Assembly (NCBI GenBank): GCA_019638615.1
Contig: JAHBTL010000003.1
Span: 62,001 to 126,000, forward strand
Direction: 5' to 3'
From: Chitinophagaceae bacterium
Lineage (GTDB): Bacteria > Bacteroidota > Bacteroidia > Chitinophagales > Chitinophagaceae
DNA: 64,000 bases
Part shown: positions 18,763 through 26,239 of the stretch, in pieces
Position numbering within the stretch: position 1 is the first letter of the stretch
Layout: every line of letters starts with the position of its first letter
Notes under the pieces: generated by a model
Told to the model about the DNA's origin: nothing
Database searches by the model: none
The model's input: only the letters and a program-made list of their open reading frames with translations
Program-made: the position numbers and the translations under genes

Positions 18763-19025
18763 TTTTGATAAGGTTAAGAATAATGATTAATTGTTGTGGC
18801 CAGCACTTTAAGATGTTGAAAAATATTAATGTATGATATCTAAAACAGAAATAAGTTTAAAAAAATAAAAAAAAAATTAACTTTGACTGTACTTATTCTG
18901 TGTACGGCCCTTGAACCAATGTCAAAAATTGCCCGAAACGAATAGCTGGCTCTTTGTTTTTTAATCCAATTTTGTGAACCTGCTTTTAACGACAGTCCAT
19001 TAATTATTTATTTTATTGAGAAAGG

Positions 19026-20054
19026 ATGGAACTACGACGTTTTATTTATTTACCTTATTATTTGTTAAGGACTCCCTGGGGACTCTTCTTTACTTTTTTT
19101 TCTTTTGTAAAGAAGAAAAAAGAAATTTCCGGCATTCAGTTGTTTACGGATTTATTCAAAAATGCTTTAAAATACAACGCTGCCCCTTTGGATTATTTTA
19201 CGCTTCGTTTATTTGATCTTCCTCCAAAAGAGCGTGCATTATTTGCCTGTACAGGATTTATGTATGAGTACCAGTTAAAAATGAATCCCCTTAAAGACAG
19301 ATCCGTTTTGCAGGATAAAATCGCGTTCCTGATCCACTTCAAAGACTTCTCGGGCCGTAAATGGGCGACTATAAAAATGCTTAAAGAAGACAGGACTTTG
19401 GCTGAGGAGCTTATTCGCAATCCGGAAAATAAGGTAGTTATAAAAAATGCCACCGGGCAGGCCGGTAAGCAGGTGCGGGTCATAGATACATCGAACCTGA
19501 ATGTTGAACAAGTCGTTGATCTCATGGAAAAGAATGGTTTCAATCTGTTAGAAGCATATGTTGTTCAGCATGACGATCTGATGAGATTGTCGCCTGCTGC
19601 TTTAAATACGGTTAGAATTGTTACACAATATAATGACGGGCAGGCGGAAGTGTTACTTGCCTTTATAAGGGTAAGTGTAAATTTGAGTATAGATAACTTA
19701 TCAGCGGGCAACTATGGGGCGAACTTTGGCGCTCCTATTGATTTAAAATCTGGTAAAATATCCGGGCCGGGTATGTATATAGACGTTACAAAAGCTGATG
19801 AATATTATCATCCGGTTACAAAAGTTAGTTTGGTAGGATTTCAGATCCCCCTTTGGAATGAAAGCATTGATTTAGCTAAAAAGGCTGCGAATCATACTCC
19901 TCAGAATCGATCTGTTGGATGGGATGTTGCAGTTACCAATCAGGGACCTGTTTTGATTGAAGGAAATCATAATTGGAATTATTTATCACAGCTTATGGGA
20001 AACAGAGGGTTGCGAAAGGAGTTTTTGCAATACACGTCAGACTCTTTAACTTAA
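19026..20054 (+). CDS. Sugar-transfer-associated ATP-grasp protein
   Basis: A 342-residue protein. The C-terminal two thirds match the ATPgrasp_ST family: NLLEAYVVQHDDL and LNTVRIVTQ near 180-205, SAGNYGANFGAPIDL near 233-247 and GWDVAVTNQGPVLIEGNHNW near 298-317 with the metal-binding Glu/Asn. ATP-grasp enzymes ligate a carboxylate to an amine or thiol through an acyl phosphate. In polysaccharide clusters this family is thought to attach amino-acid-like or acyl groups to sugars, but no precise reaction is established to my knowledge. A 263-base AT-rich gap precedes it. Confidence 0.82.
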   Translation: MELRRFIYLPYYLLRTPWGLFFTFFSFVKKKKEISGIQLFTDLFKNALKYNAAPLDYFTLRLFDLPPKERALFACTGFMYEYQLKMNPLKDRSVLQDKIAFLIHFKDFSGRKWATIKMLKEDRTLAEELIRNPENKVVIKNATGQAGKQVRVIDTSNLNVEQVVDLMEKNGFNLLEAYVVQHDDLMRLSPAALNTVRIVTQYNDGQAEVLLAFIRVSVNLSIDNLSAGNYGANFGAPIDLKSGKISGPGMYIDVTKADEYYHPVTKVSLVGFQIPLWNESIDLAKKAANHTPQNRSVGWDVAVTNQGPVLIEGNHNWNYLSQLMGNRGLRKEFLQYTSDSLT

Positions 20055-20120
20055 TTTAAAATTCTCAGTAACAGATTTAGAGGCATTGGTTTTATTTATA
20101 TGAATGCCTAATTTTAGATA

Positions 20121-20771
20121 ATGGATAAGATAAAATTGTTTATAATCGGATGTGGAAATGTGGGTGCATTTGTTGCCTATAATTTTGAAGATTTTCAACT
20201 TTCTGATTTTGAAATGCACGGTTTTATTGATGATGAAACAAAAAAATGGGGTAAAACTTTTTTCGGTTATCCTGTTCTTGGCGGAGTTGACGAGATCATG
20301 CATCTGCAGCAAAAGACTGCAGTGGTTGTTACCATTTCTAATCCGTACGATAAAAAGAAAGTAATCAGCAAATTACTACCCAATAAAAATATTGTATTTC
20401 CTTCGCTGATCTCGCGGTACTCCTGGATATCTAAAAATGTTTTTGTGGGGAATGGCGTAATCGTTTATCCCGGTGTTTCAGTCAACTATCACACGCGTAT
20501 TGAGGACTATGTTATTATTAATATGAATTCGGCTATTGGTCACGACTGCCATATTCAGCGTTTTAGCACGCTGGCTCCTGGTGTATCGTTAGGAGGGTTC
20601 ACCTCTATAGGAGAATGCGTAGATATAGGAATAAATGCTGCTACGCGGCAATTTGTGAAGATTGGCAATAATTCTATTATAGGAGGTCTTGCAATGGTCA
20701 TTTCAGATTTACCTGATTCAATAACAGCAGTGGGAGTACCCGCCCGGGTAATTAAAGCGAAAAATAACTAA
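20121..20771 (+). CDS. NeuD/PglD-type acyltransferase (second copy)
   Basis: A 216-residue protein with an N-terminal nucleotide-sugar binding Rossmann segment (LFIIGCGNVGAFVAYNF, 5-21) and a hexapeptide-repeat C-terminal half. IGHDCHI near residues 136-142 contains the expected catalytic His. PglD-type enzymes acetylate the 4-amino group of UDP-4-amino-sugars. The aminotransferase that would make that amine follows 55 bases later, the usual PglD-PglE pairing. It differs from the first acyltransferase of the cluster, so the two probably have different acceptors or donors. Confidence 0.86.
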   Translation: MDKIKLFIIGCGNVGAFVAYNFEDFQLSDFEMHGFIDDETKKWGKTFFGYPVLGGVDEIMHLQQKTAVVVTISNPYDKKKVISKLLPNKNIVFPSLISRYSWISKNVFVGNGVIVYPGVSVNYHTRIEDYVIINMNSAIGHDCHIQRFSTLAPGVSLGGFTSIGECVDIGINAATRQFVKIGNNSIIGGLAMVISDLPDSITAVGVPARVIKAKNN

Positions 20772-20826
20772 AACAGCTTCCTGCATCAGCTATTTCAATG
20801 CAGATGATTTATTAGAAAAAGAAAAT

Positions 20827-21960
20827 ATGGATAAGAAAATCTGGCTATCATCTCCTCATATGGGAGGAAAAGAAAGGAATTATGTTACGGAAGCGTTCGA
20901 TACCAACTGGGTGGCTCCTTTGGGTCCGCATGTAAACGGGTTTGAAAAGGATATCAGTACTTTTCTTTCAGCAGGAAACAAAAATGAAATGCATGTAGCC
21001 GCCCTCAGTTCGGGAACGGCAGCAATACACCTGGGATTGATATTGCTGGGAGTAAAACCGGGCGATGAGGTGATATGTCAAAGTATGACCTTCTCTGCTT
21101 CAGCCAATCCTATTGCTTACCAGGGAGCAGCTCCCGTTTTTGTAGACAGTGAAGCTGATACATGGAACATGTCGCCAGCATTTCTGGAAGAAGCGATAAA
21201 AGACAGAATTGCAAAAGGCCGCAAGCCTAAGGCGATCATTCCTGTGCATTTATATGGCATGCCTGCTAAAATGGATGCTATTATGCAGATAGCAGGCAAT
21301 TACGAGATCCCTGTTTTGGAAGATGCGGCTGAGGCGCTGGGGAGCCATATTAACGGAAAAATGTGCGGTACTTTTGGAGTAATATCAGCGCTTTCTTTTA
21401 ACGGCAATAAGATCATTACAACTTCAGGAGGCGGCGCCCTGGTGGCGCATGATGCAAAAATAGCAGAAAAGGCAAGGTTTTTGTCGACGCAGGCGCGGGA
21501 TACTGCTCCGCATTACCAGCATTCGCATATTGGATATAATTACAGGATGAGCAATATATGTGCAGGAATAGGAAGGGGGCAGATGGAAGTATTACAGGAA
21601 AGAATAATGCAGAGAAGGGCGAATTTTGAATGGTATAAAAACGAACTGAAGGAAATTTCGGCTTTTGAATTTCCTGTTGACCCTGAGGGTTATTATTCCA
21701 ACCATTGGCTTACGACCGTGATTGTAAACGATCATAATGTTACGCGTGAAAAATTAAGGCTTGCACTGGAGGCGGTAAATATAGAAAGCCGGCCCTTGTG
21801 GAAGCCTATGCACAAACAACCGGTTTTTGCCGACGCCCCGTTTTACGGCGATGGCACATCGGAAACAATATTCGAGAAAGGGTTGTGCCTTCCTTCGGGT
21901 TCTAATCTTACACAAGAAGAAAAAGACAGGATTTTAAAGGAAATAAAAGCATTCTTTTAG
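20827..21960 (+). CDS. DegT/DnrJ/EryC1/StrS sugar aminotransferase (PglE-like)
   Basis: A 377-residue PLP aminotransferase with the DegT-family features SSGTAAIHLGL near 60-70, EDAAEALGS near 165-173 and the PLP lysine Lys195 in SFNGNK. These enzymes convert 4-keto-6-deoxy NDP-sugars to 4-amino sugars with glutamate as donor. It ends the cluster. The 4,6-dehydratase that makes the keto substrate is not present anywhere in the window, so it must be supplied from another locus. Confidence 0.92.
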   Translation: MDKKIWLSSPHMGGKERNYVTEAFDTNWVAPLGPHVNGFEKDISTFLSAGNKNEMHVAALSSGTAAIHLGLILLGVKPGDEVICQSMTFSASANPIAYQGAAPVFVDSEADTWNMSPAFLEEAIKDRIAKGRKPKAIIPVHLYGMPAKMDAIMQIAGNYEIPVLEDAAEALGSHINGKMCGTFGVISALSFNGNKIITTSGGGALVAHDAKIAEKARFLSTQARDTAPHYQHSHIGYNYRMSNICAGIGRGQMEVLQERIMQRRANFEWYKNELKEISAFEFPVDPEGYYSNHWLTTVIVNDHNVTREKLRLALEAVNIESRPLWKPMHKQPVFADAPFYGDGTSETIFEKGLCLPSGSNLTQEEKDRILKEIKAFF

Positions 21961-21999
21961 TTCAACTGAAGAACGGCTGCATTTTATCGACGAATATAT

Positions 22000-22018
22000 A
22001 TCGGGGGCTGCTCCCGAT
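22000..22018 (+). terminator. Weak hairpin between convergent genes
   Basis: ATCGGG (22000-22005) and CCCGAT (22013-22018) can pair around a 7-base loop, between the end of the polysaccharide cluster and the convergent HEAT-like gene. There is no T-run directly after it, so termination activity is uncertain. Confidence 0.3.
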
Positions 22019-22024
22019 GCTCGT

Positions 22025-22540
22025 TTATTTTTCCATTTCTTTAAGTATCTTTTTTGCCCTGCTTTTGAAGCCTGCTGTTTGATGTGGCATTTGTTGTTCA
22101 ATCAACAGTTTTACTTCAGGTATGATATCCGGATGTTTCCTTGACAAATTATAAAGAACGGTAAGCGAAAAGGCTTTGACAGCTACTTTTTCATTCGGAT
22201 CTTCTACGAACCTGAAACATATATCCATCACTTCACCTTGTAATGCTGTGGGAATATCTATTGCCTGGAGCATCCTTACAGTATTCCGTTTTACAGCGTC
22301 ATGAATACCTGGAATTTCCAGGTTTTTAACAAGGCTCCTCAAATGTTTTCGTATGAGTTCCGGATGAGTAATGGCGCTGTAGCTCAGCGGCCAGGCTGCT
22401 CTTTGTGTTACTCGGTATTCATCGTTTAAAAACAATTGTACCAGTTCATTAAACCGAATTTGCGAGCTACCGATATAACGGACAATTTTTTCACATTGTT
22501 GTTTAGAATGCTCCTGCAGCAATGCCTCCCGGATATTCAT
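22025..22540 (-). CDS. HEAT-repeat-like hypothetical protein
   Basis: A 171-residue all-helical protein with repeating helix pairs such as YRVTQRAAWPLSY and NEKVAVKAFSLTVLYNLSRK, which resemble HEAT or armadillo-type repeats. It has no signal peptide or membrane segment and no catalytic motif that I can identify. Similar small proteins are common in Bacteroidota, without known function. It lies convergent to the polysaccharide cluster and divergent from the kinase-like gene at 22659. Confidence 0.75.
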   Translation of the reverse strand: MNIREALLQEHSKQQCEKIVRYIGSSQIRFNELVQLFLNDEYRVTQRAAWPLSYSAITHPELIRKHLRSLVKNLEIPGIHDAVKRNTVRMLQAIDIPTALQGEVMDICFRFVEDPNEKVAVKAFSLTVLYNLSRKHPDIIPEVKLLIEQQMPHQTAGFKSRAKKILKEMEK

Positions 22541-22658
22541 TTCTTTGTCAATTTAAAAATGAATTTACGAAAACGTTTGTGTGAAATTTTAAGATTCAAC
22601 GGCAAAACCAATGAGTCGATTTTGTTTTCATATACCTTTAGCTAATTTCTGTAATAAC

Positions 22659-23708
22659 ATGCTACAACAAGTATTAGCGGTATATGGCCTGCAAATGTCG
22701 GAACTGGATGTAAAATCATTCGGATCCGGGCTGATTAATAATACCTGGAAAGTAAGCCGGTATAACAGCGATGAAGCTTACATATTGCAAAGGATCAATC
22801 ACCAGGTATTTAAATCACCTGAAAATATAGCTTATAATACCCGTTTGATTGGTAATTACCTGGCCGAACACCATCCTGATTATTTGTTTGTAAGAACAAT
22901 GAATACGCGGTCTGGCGACGACATTCATTTTGTAGAAGGCGAGGGGTATTTCAGGCTAGTTCCTTTTGTAAAAGACTCGCACACGGTAGATGTGGTGCAA
23001 ACTCCGGGACAGGCTTATGAAGCAGCCCGGCAATTTGGAAGGTTTACTTTTTTGCTGAAAGATTTCCCGGTTGAAAAATTGAAAGTTACAATTCCCGATT
23101 TTCATAATCTGACCCTCAGGTATAATCAATTTTTGCAGGCGGTACAAAATGGAAATGTAAGCCGGATCAAAGAATCGGCCGCCGAAATACAATGGCTGAA
23201 AGAGCAGGACTATATTGTAAAACGCTTTGATGCCATGAAGCATAACCCTGATTTCCGGTTACGGGTTACACATCACGATACCAAGATCAGTAACGTACTA
23301 TTCAATAGCAATGATAAAGGCCTTTGTGTAATTGACCTTGATACGGTAATGCCCGGTTATTTCATAAGTGATGCAGGAGATATGATGCGTACATGCCTGC
23401 CCCCCGTAAGTGAAGAGGAAAAGGATTTTAGTAAAATTCATGTAAGAAACGAATATTATAAGGCAATCGTGGAAGGGTATACTGCAGGAATGGAAAATGA
23501 GCTGAGTGAAGCGGAAAAATCAGGTTTTTTTGATGCAGGCTGTTATCTTATTTACATGCAGGCGCTCCGCTTTTTAGCCGATTACCTGAATGATGATGCC
23601 TATTATGGTTCAAAATATCCGGGACACAATTATATCCGGGCATGTAACCAGGTAGTATTGCTTAAAAAAATGCTTGAGAAGGAAAATATACTGCGTTCTA
23701 TGCAGTGA
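22659..23708 (+). CDS. N-acetylhexosamine 1-kinase-like phosphotransferase
   Basis: A 349-residue protein of the aminoglycoside phosphotransferase (APH) fold. FGSGLINNTWKV near residues 24-35 forms the nucleotide loop, RVTHHDTKISNVLF contains the catalytic Asp, and VIDLDTVMPG the metal-binding Asp. RFLADYLNDDAYYGSKYPGHN near the C-terminus strongly resembles the NahK family, which phosphorylates GlcNAc/GalNAc at C1. The ATG at 22659 is preferred because a TACCTTTA box (22633-22640, near the -7 consensus) lies just upstream; an in-frame ATG at 22611 would start before it. Confidence 0.8.
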   Translation: MLQQVLAVYGLQMSELDVKSFGSGLINNTWKVSRYNSDEAYILQRINHQVFKSPENIAYNTRLIGNYLAEHHPDYLFVRTMNTRSGDDIHFVEGEGYFRLVPFVKDSHTVDVVQTPGQAYEAARQFGRFTFLLKDFPVEKLKVTIPDFHNLTLRYNQFLQAVQNGNVSRIKESAAEIQWLKEQDYIVKRFDAMKHNPDFRLRVTHHDTKISNVLFNSNDKGLCVIDLDTVMPGYFISDAGDMMRTCLPPVSEEEKDFSKIHVRNEYYKAIVEGYTAGMENELSEAEKSGFFDAGCYLIYMQALRFLADYLNDDAYYGSKYPGHNYIRACNQVVLLKKMLEKENILRSMQ

Positions 23709-23725
23709 AATAGCTGATAAGTACT

Positions 23726-24427
23726 TTACTTATCTCCCTTTGTCACTTTGCTGACGAACTGTTCCATCTTCATGGCATCGGCTACTGTAAAGCTTCCGAT
23801 CCTGGTACGCCTCAGGCTGCTGAGGTATGCTCCGCATCCCAGCTCTTTCCCATAGTCGTTTGCCAGGCTCCGGATGTAGGTACCTGTTGAACAAACTACG
23901 CGAAATTGTACAGCCGGTAAATCAATATGAGTAATCTCAAATGTTTTTATGGTAACCGGACGAGGATCGAGCTTTACCTCAATACCTTTGCGCGCCAGCT
24001 CATATACGCGTTTTCCGTCTTTTTTAATAGCTGAGTGTGCGGGAGGAACCTGCCTGATATTGCCGGTAAATGGCAGGGTTGCCTGCAGCAATTGTTCGGC
24101 CGTAAGATGGTTGTAATCTAAAAAATGCCCGGGTTCGCTTTCAAGATCATAAGTAGGGGTGGTAGCGCCCAGGGTAAAAGTGCCGGTGTATTCTTTTTCC
24201 TGTGCCATGAATTCATTGATCTTTTTAGTAAACCTGCCTGTACATACAATGAGTAAACCTGTAGCCAGCGGATCGAGCGTACCGGCATGACCAATCTTCT
24301 TTATGCGCAATGCCGAACGCATTTTCCTGATCACGTCAAATGAAGTCCATTCCAGGGGTTTATCGATCAATACAACACTGCCTTCTTCAAACACATTGCT
24401 GCTGCTATCAGGTAAAATTGATTCCAT
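23726..24427 (-). CDS. truB: tRNA pseudouridine(55) synthase
   Basis: A 233-residue TruB of the short form lacking a full C-terminal PUA domain, as is usual in Bacteroidota. The catalytic motif GHAGTLDPLATG holds Asp52, and other family blocks are DKPLEWTSFDV (22-32), YTGTFTLGATTPTYD, and CSTGTYIRSLANDYG. It makes pseudouridine at position 55 in the T-loop of tRNAs. The gene follows a 96-residue conserved protein by 50 bases and probably shares its transcript. The stop faces that of the kinase-like gene across 17 bases. Confidence 0.96.
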   Translation of the reverse strand: MESILPDSSSNVFEEGSVVLIDKPLEWTSFDVIRKMRSALRIKKIGHAGTLDPLATGLLIVCTGRFTKKINEFMAQEKEYTGTFTLGATTPTYDLESEPGHFLDYNHLTAEQLLQATLPFTGNIRQVPPAHSAIKKDGKRVYELARKGIEVKLDPRPVTIKTFEITHIDLPAVQFRVVCSTGTYIRSLANDYGKELGCGAYLSSLRRTRIGSFTVADAMKMEQFVSKVTKGDK

Positions 24428-24477
24428 TTTGTGAAATAGAGGGTGAAGATGAGGGTAAAAGGTGTAAAAACAGGGGA

Positions 24478-24768
24478 TCAGTTCAATTGTACGGCAGGTA
24501 GCCTGTGTAATTGTCCGTCTACTACTATCAGTTCTTCAATTTCAAATTTCCAGTATTTGAATATAGGAGAGCCGGTAAGATATTTTTTCACCTGTTTTTT
24601 ATTTTCAGCGGAAATGGTGATCCATATCTTCTGCGATTCCATTGTTACGACGTATTGATCTATTGCATTGCTTTCAATCAATGAATTAATATATTCCCTG
24701 TGCCGGGGAACAAGCGACATAAATTCATCATCCATATTGAACTTTATTGTGACCTGGTACTTTTTCAT
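24478..24768 (-). CDS. Small conserved protein, function unknown
   Basis: A 96-residue protein with an alternating beta-alpha-beta pattern (YQVTIKF at 4-10, QYVVTMES, KIWITISAE) that suggests a small ferredoxin-like fold, similar to muconolactone-isomerase/YciI-type proteins. No catalytic residue is obvious. It has an unusually good Shine-Dalgarno sequence for this phylum: CCTCCTTT at 24779-24786 reads AAAGGAGG on the coding strand, 10 bases before the ATG. That supports both the gene and its start. Confidence 0.75.
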   Translation of the reverse strand: MKKYQVTIKFNMDDEFMSLVPRHREYINSLIESNAIDQYVVTMESQKIWITISAENKKQVKKYLTGSPIFKYWKFEIEELIVVDGQLHRLPAVQLN

Positions 24769-24827
24769 TTCAGTGAAACCTCCTTTGGATGCAACTCCTT
24801 TACACTATATGTACGTAACAATGTTAG

Positions 24828-24835
24828 CAAAAGTA
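24828..24835 (-). promoter_or_regulatory. -7 box for the small protein-truB unit
   Basis: CAAAAGTA on the + strand reads TACTTTTG on the coding strand, a full match to TAnnTTTG. It lies 60 bases before the start codon at 24768, just after the mtaB stop. The -33 element is poor (AATT-like), so strength is uncertain. Confidence 0.5.
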
Positions 24836-24850
24836 TGTTAAGACGGACTG

Positions 24851-26134
24851 TTAAATTTTCCACTCCTGTATCGTATTTACCCACTCCTGCATAAAAGGAG
24901 CTGTCACTTTAATATAATTATCGGTATATCCTTCCATCATGCCGCTTTTATTGTTTGCTTCAAATAAAACTTTCCGGTATTGTCCTGCATGCTGTTCGGT
25001 AAAATACTGCATTTTTTTGTAAGAAAGATTGCGGAGTATTTTATTGCGGGTATGGCGTAGATTAACTGGTATGACCGGTTGTATACCGAGCGCATGGGTA
25101 TTTGCTCTTTCTGAATAAGTAAAAACATGCAGGTAGGAAATATCTAAATCGTGAAGAAACCGGGTGGTAGCATCAAATTCTTCATCGCTTTCGCCCGGAA
25201 ATCCAACAATTACGTCAACACCTATACAACAATGCGGCATGAGTGTTTTTATGCTGTTTACTCTTTCTTCGTAGAGCTCTCTCCTGTATCTGCGCTTCAT
25301 CAGGCCCAATATATGATTGCTGCCGCTTTGCAACGGAATATGAAAATGCGGCATGAATTTTTTACTTTCCGCTACAAATTGTATGATATGGTTGCTTAAA
25401 AGATTAGGTTCTATAGATGAAATCCTGAACCGCTCAATTCCCTGCACTTTTTCAAGCTCCCGGATGAGTTGAAAGAAGTTTTCGTTCCTTTTCCATCCCA
25501 GTTGTCCGGGTTGCTCATTGATACCAAAATCTCCCAGGTTCACACCGGTTAATACAATTTCCTTTACCCCGGAGGCAGCCAGCAGCTCCGCATTTTTTAC
25601 CACATTGCTAATGGTATCGCTTCTGCTTTTGCCCCTTGCCATCGGGATGGTGCAAAAAGAGCAGCTGTAATCACAGCCATCCTGCACTTTTAAAAAAGTA
25701 CGGGTACGGTCGTTTACCGACCAGGAGCCGTTGAAGCCCTGTACTTCTTCAATGTCGCAACTGGAGATTTTGGCAGAATTGCCTTTGGTCAGCTCTTTGA
25801 GATGGGAAGTAATATTAAATTTTTCGGCAGCGCCCAACACCAGGTCTACTCCCTGTATTTCAGCAATTTCTCTGGGTTTTAATTGGGCATAACACCCGGT
25901 GATTATTACCAGGCTCTCAGGTGAGCGCCGTTGTATACGCCGGACCAACTGGCGGCATTCTTTGTCTGCATTGTCTGTAACAGAGCAGGTATTAATTACA
26001 TATACATCCGCTACGTCATCAAAGTCCTTTTTTACAAATCCGTCATTTTCAAGCAGCCTCGAAAGGGTAGAGGTTTCTGAAAAATTGAGTTTGCACCCTA
26101 ATGTATGAAATGCCACAGTTTTCGGTAACGACAT
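24851..26134 (-). CDS. mtaB: tRNA t6A37 methylthiotransferase MtaB
   Basis: A 427-residue radical-SAM methylthiotransferase. The N-terminal UPF0004 domain carries the cluster cysteines (TLGCKLN, Cys14; TCSVTDNADKEC; TGCYAQ). The radical-SAM site is CDYSCSFC near residues 150-158, then MARGKSRS. A TRAM-like C-terminal region follows. It converts t6A to ms2t6A at position 37 of tRNAs decoding ANN codons. MtaB is preferred over MiaB because of the TLGCKLN opening and the Cys spacing. A strong -7 box sits only 7 bases before the start codon. Confidence 0.93.
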   Translation of the reverse strand: MSLPKTVAFHTLGCKLNFSETSTLSRLLENDGFVKKDFDDVADVYVINTCSVTDNADKECRQLVRRIQRRSPESLVIITGCYAQLKPREIAEIQGVDLVLGAAEKFNITSHLKELTKGNSAKISSCDIEEVQGFNGSWSVNDRTRTFLKVQDGCDYSCSFCTIPMARGKSRSDTISNVVKNAELLAASGVKEIVLTGVNLGDFGINEQPGQLGWKRNENFFQLIRELEKVQGIERFRISSIEPNLLSNHIIQFVAESKKFMPHFHIPLQSGSNHILGLMKRRYRRELYEERVNSIKTLMPHCCIGVDVIVGFPGESDEEFDATTRFLHDLDISYLHVFTYSERANTHALGIQPVIPVNLRHTRNKILRNLSYKKMQYFTEQHAGQYRKVLFEANNKSGMMEGYTDNYIKVTAPFMQEWVNTIQEWKI

Positions 26135-26141
26135 AAGGACG

Positions 26142-26149
26142 CAAAGATA
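26142..26149 (-). promoter_or_regulatory. -7 box directly before mtaB
   Basis: CAAAGATA on the + strand reads TATCTTTG, a full TAnnTTTG match. Transcription starting a few bases downstream would give an mtaB mRNA with a leader of only about 2-5 bases. The -33 position has no good TTTG, which lowers confidence. Confidence 0.5.
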
Positions 26150-26173
26150 CTTGAATCAACTTTATTTTACGTA

Positions 26174-26195
26174 GCCGCAGATGCGCAGATTAAAT
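26174..26195. repeat. Dispersed 22-base repeat, copy A
   Basis: A 22-base stretch starting GCCGCAGATGCGC and ending GATTAAAT is identical to 46703-46724 and similar to 54623-54644. It lies in the gap between mtaB and the DUF1501 gene, 25 bases upstream of the mtaB -7 box. Confidence 0.7.
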
Positions 26196-26239
26196 CTGTA
26201 CGCCTGTTACGTTTTCTGCAAGGAGAAATATATAGTTAA

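Noticed and set aside
18763-19025. Internal promoter in the AT-rich gap before the ATP-grasp gene
   Set aside because: TTTG at 18882 has no TAnnTTTG partner at the right distance.
23716-23734. Perfect 8-bp inverted repeat between the kinase-like gene and truB
   Set aside because: AT-rich stem without a T-run and partly inside truB; too weak to call a terminator.
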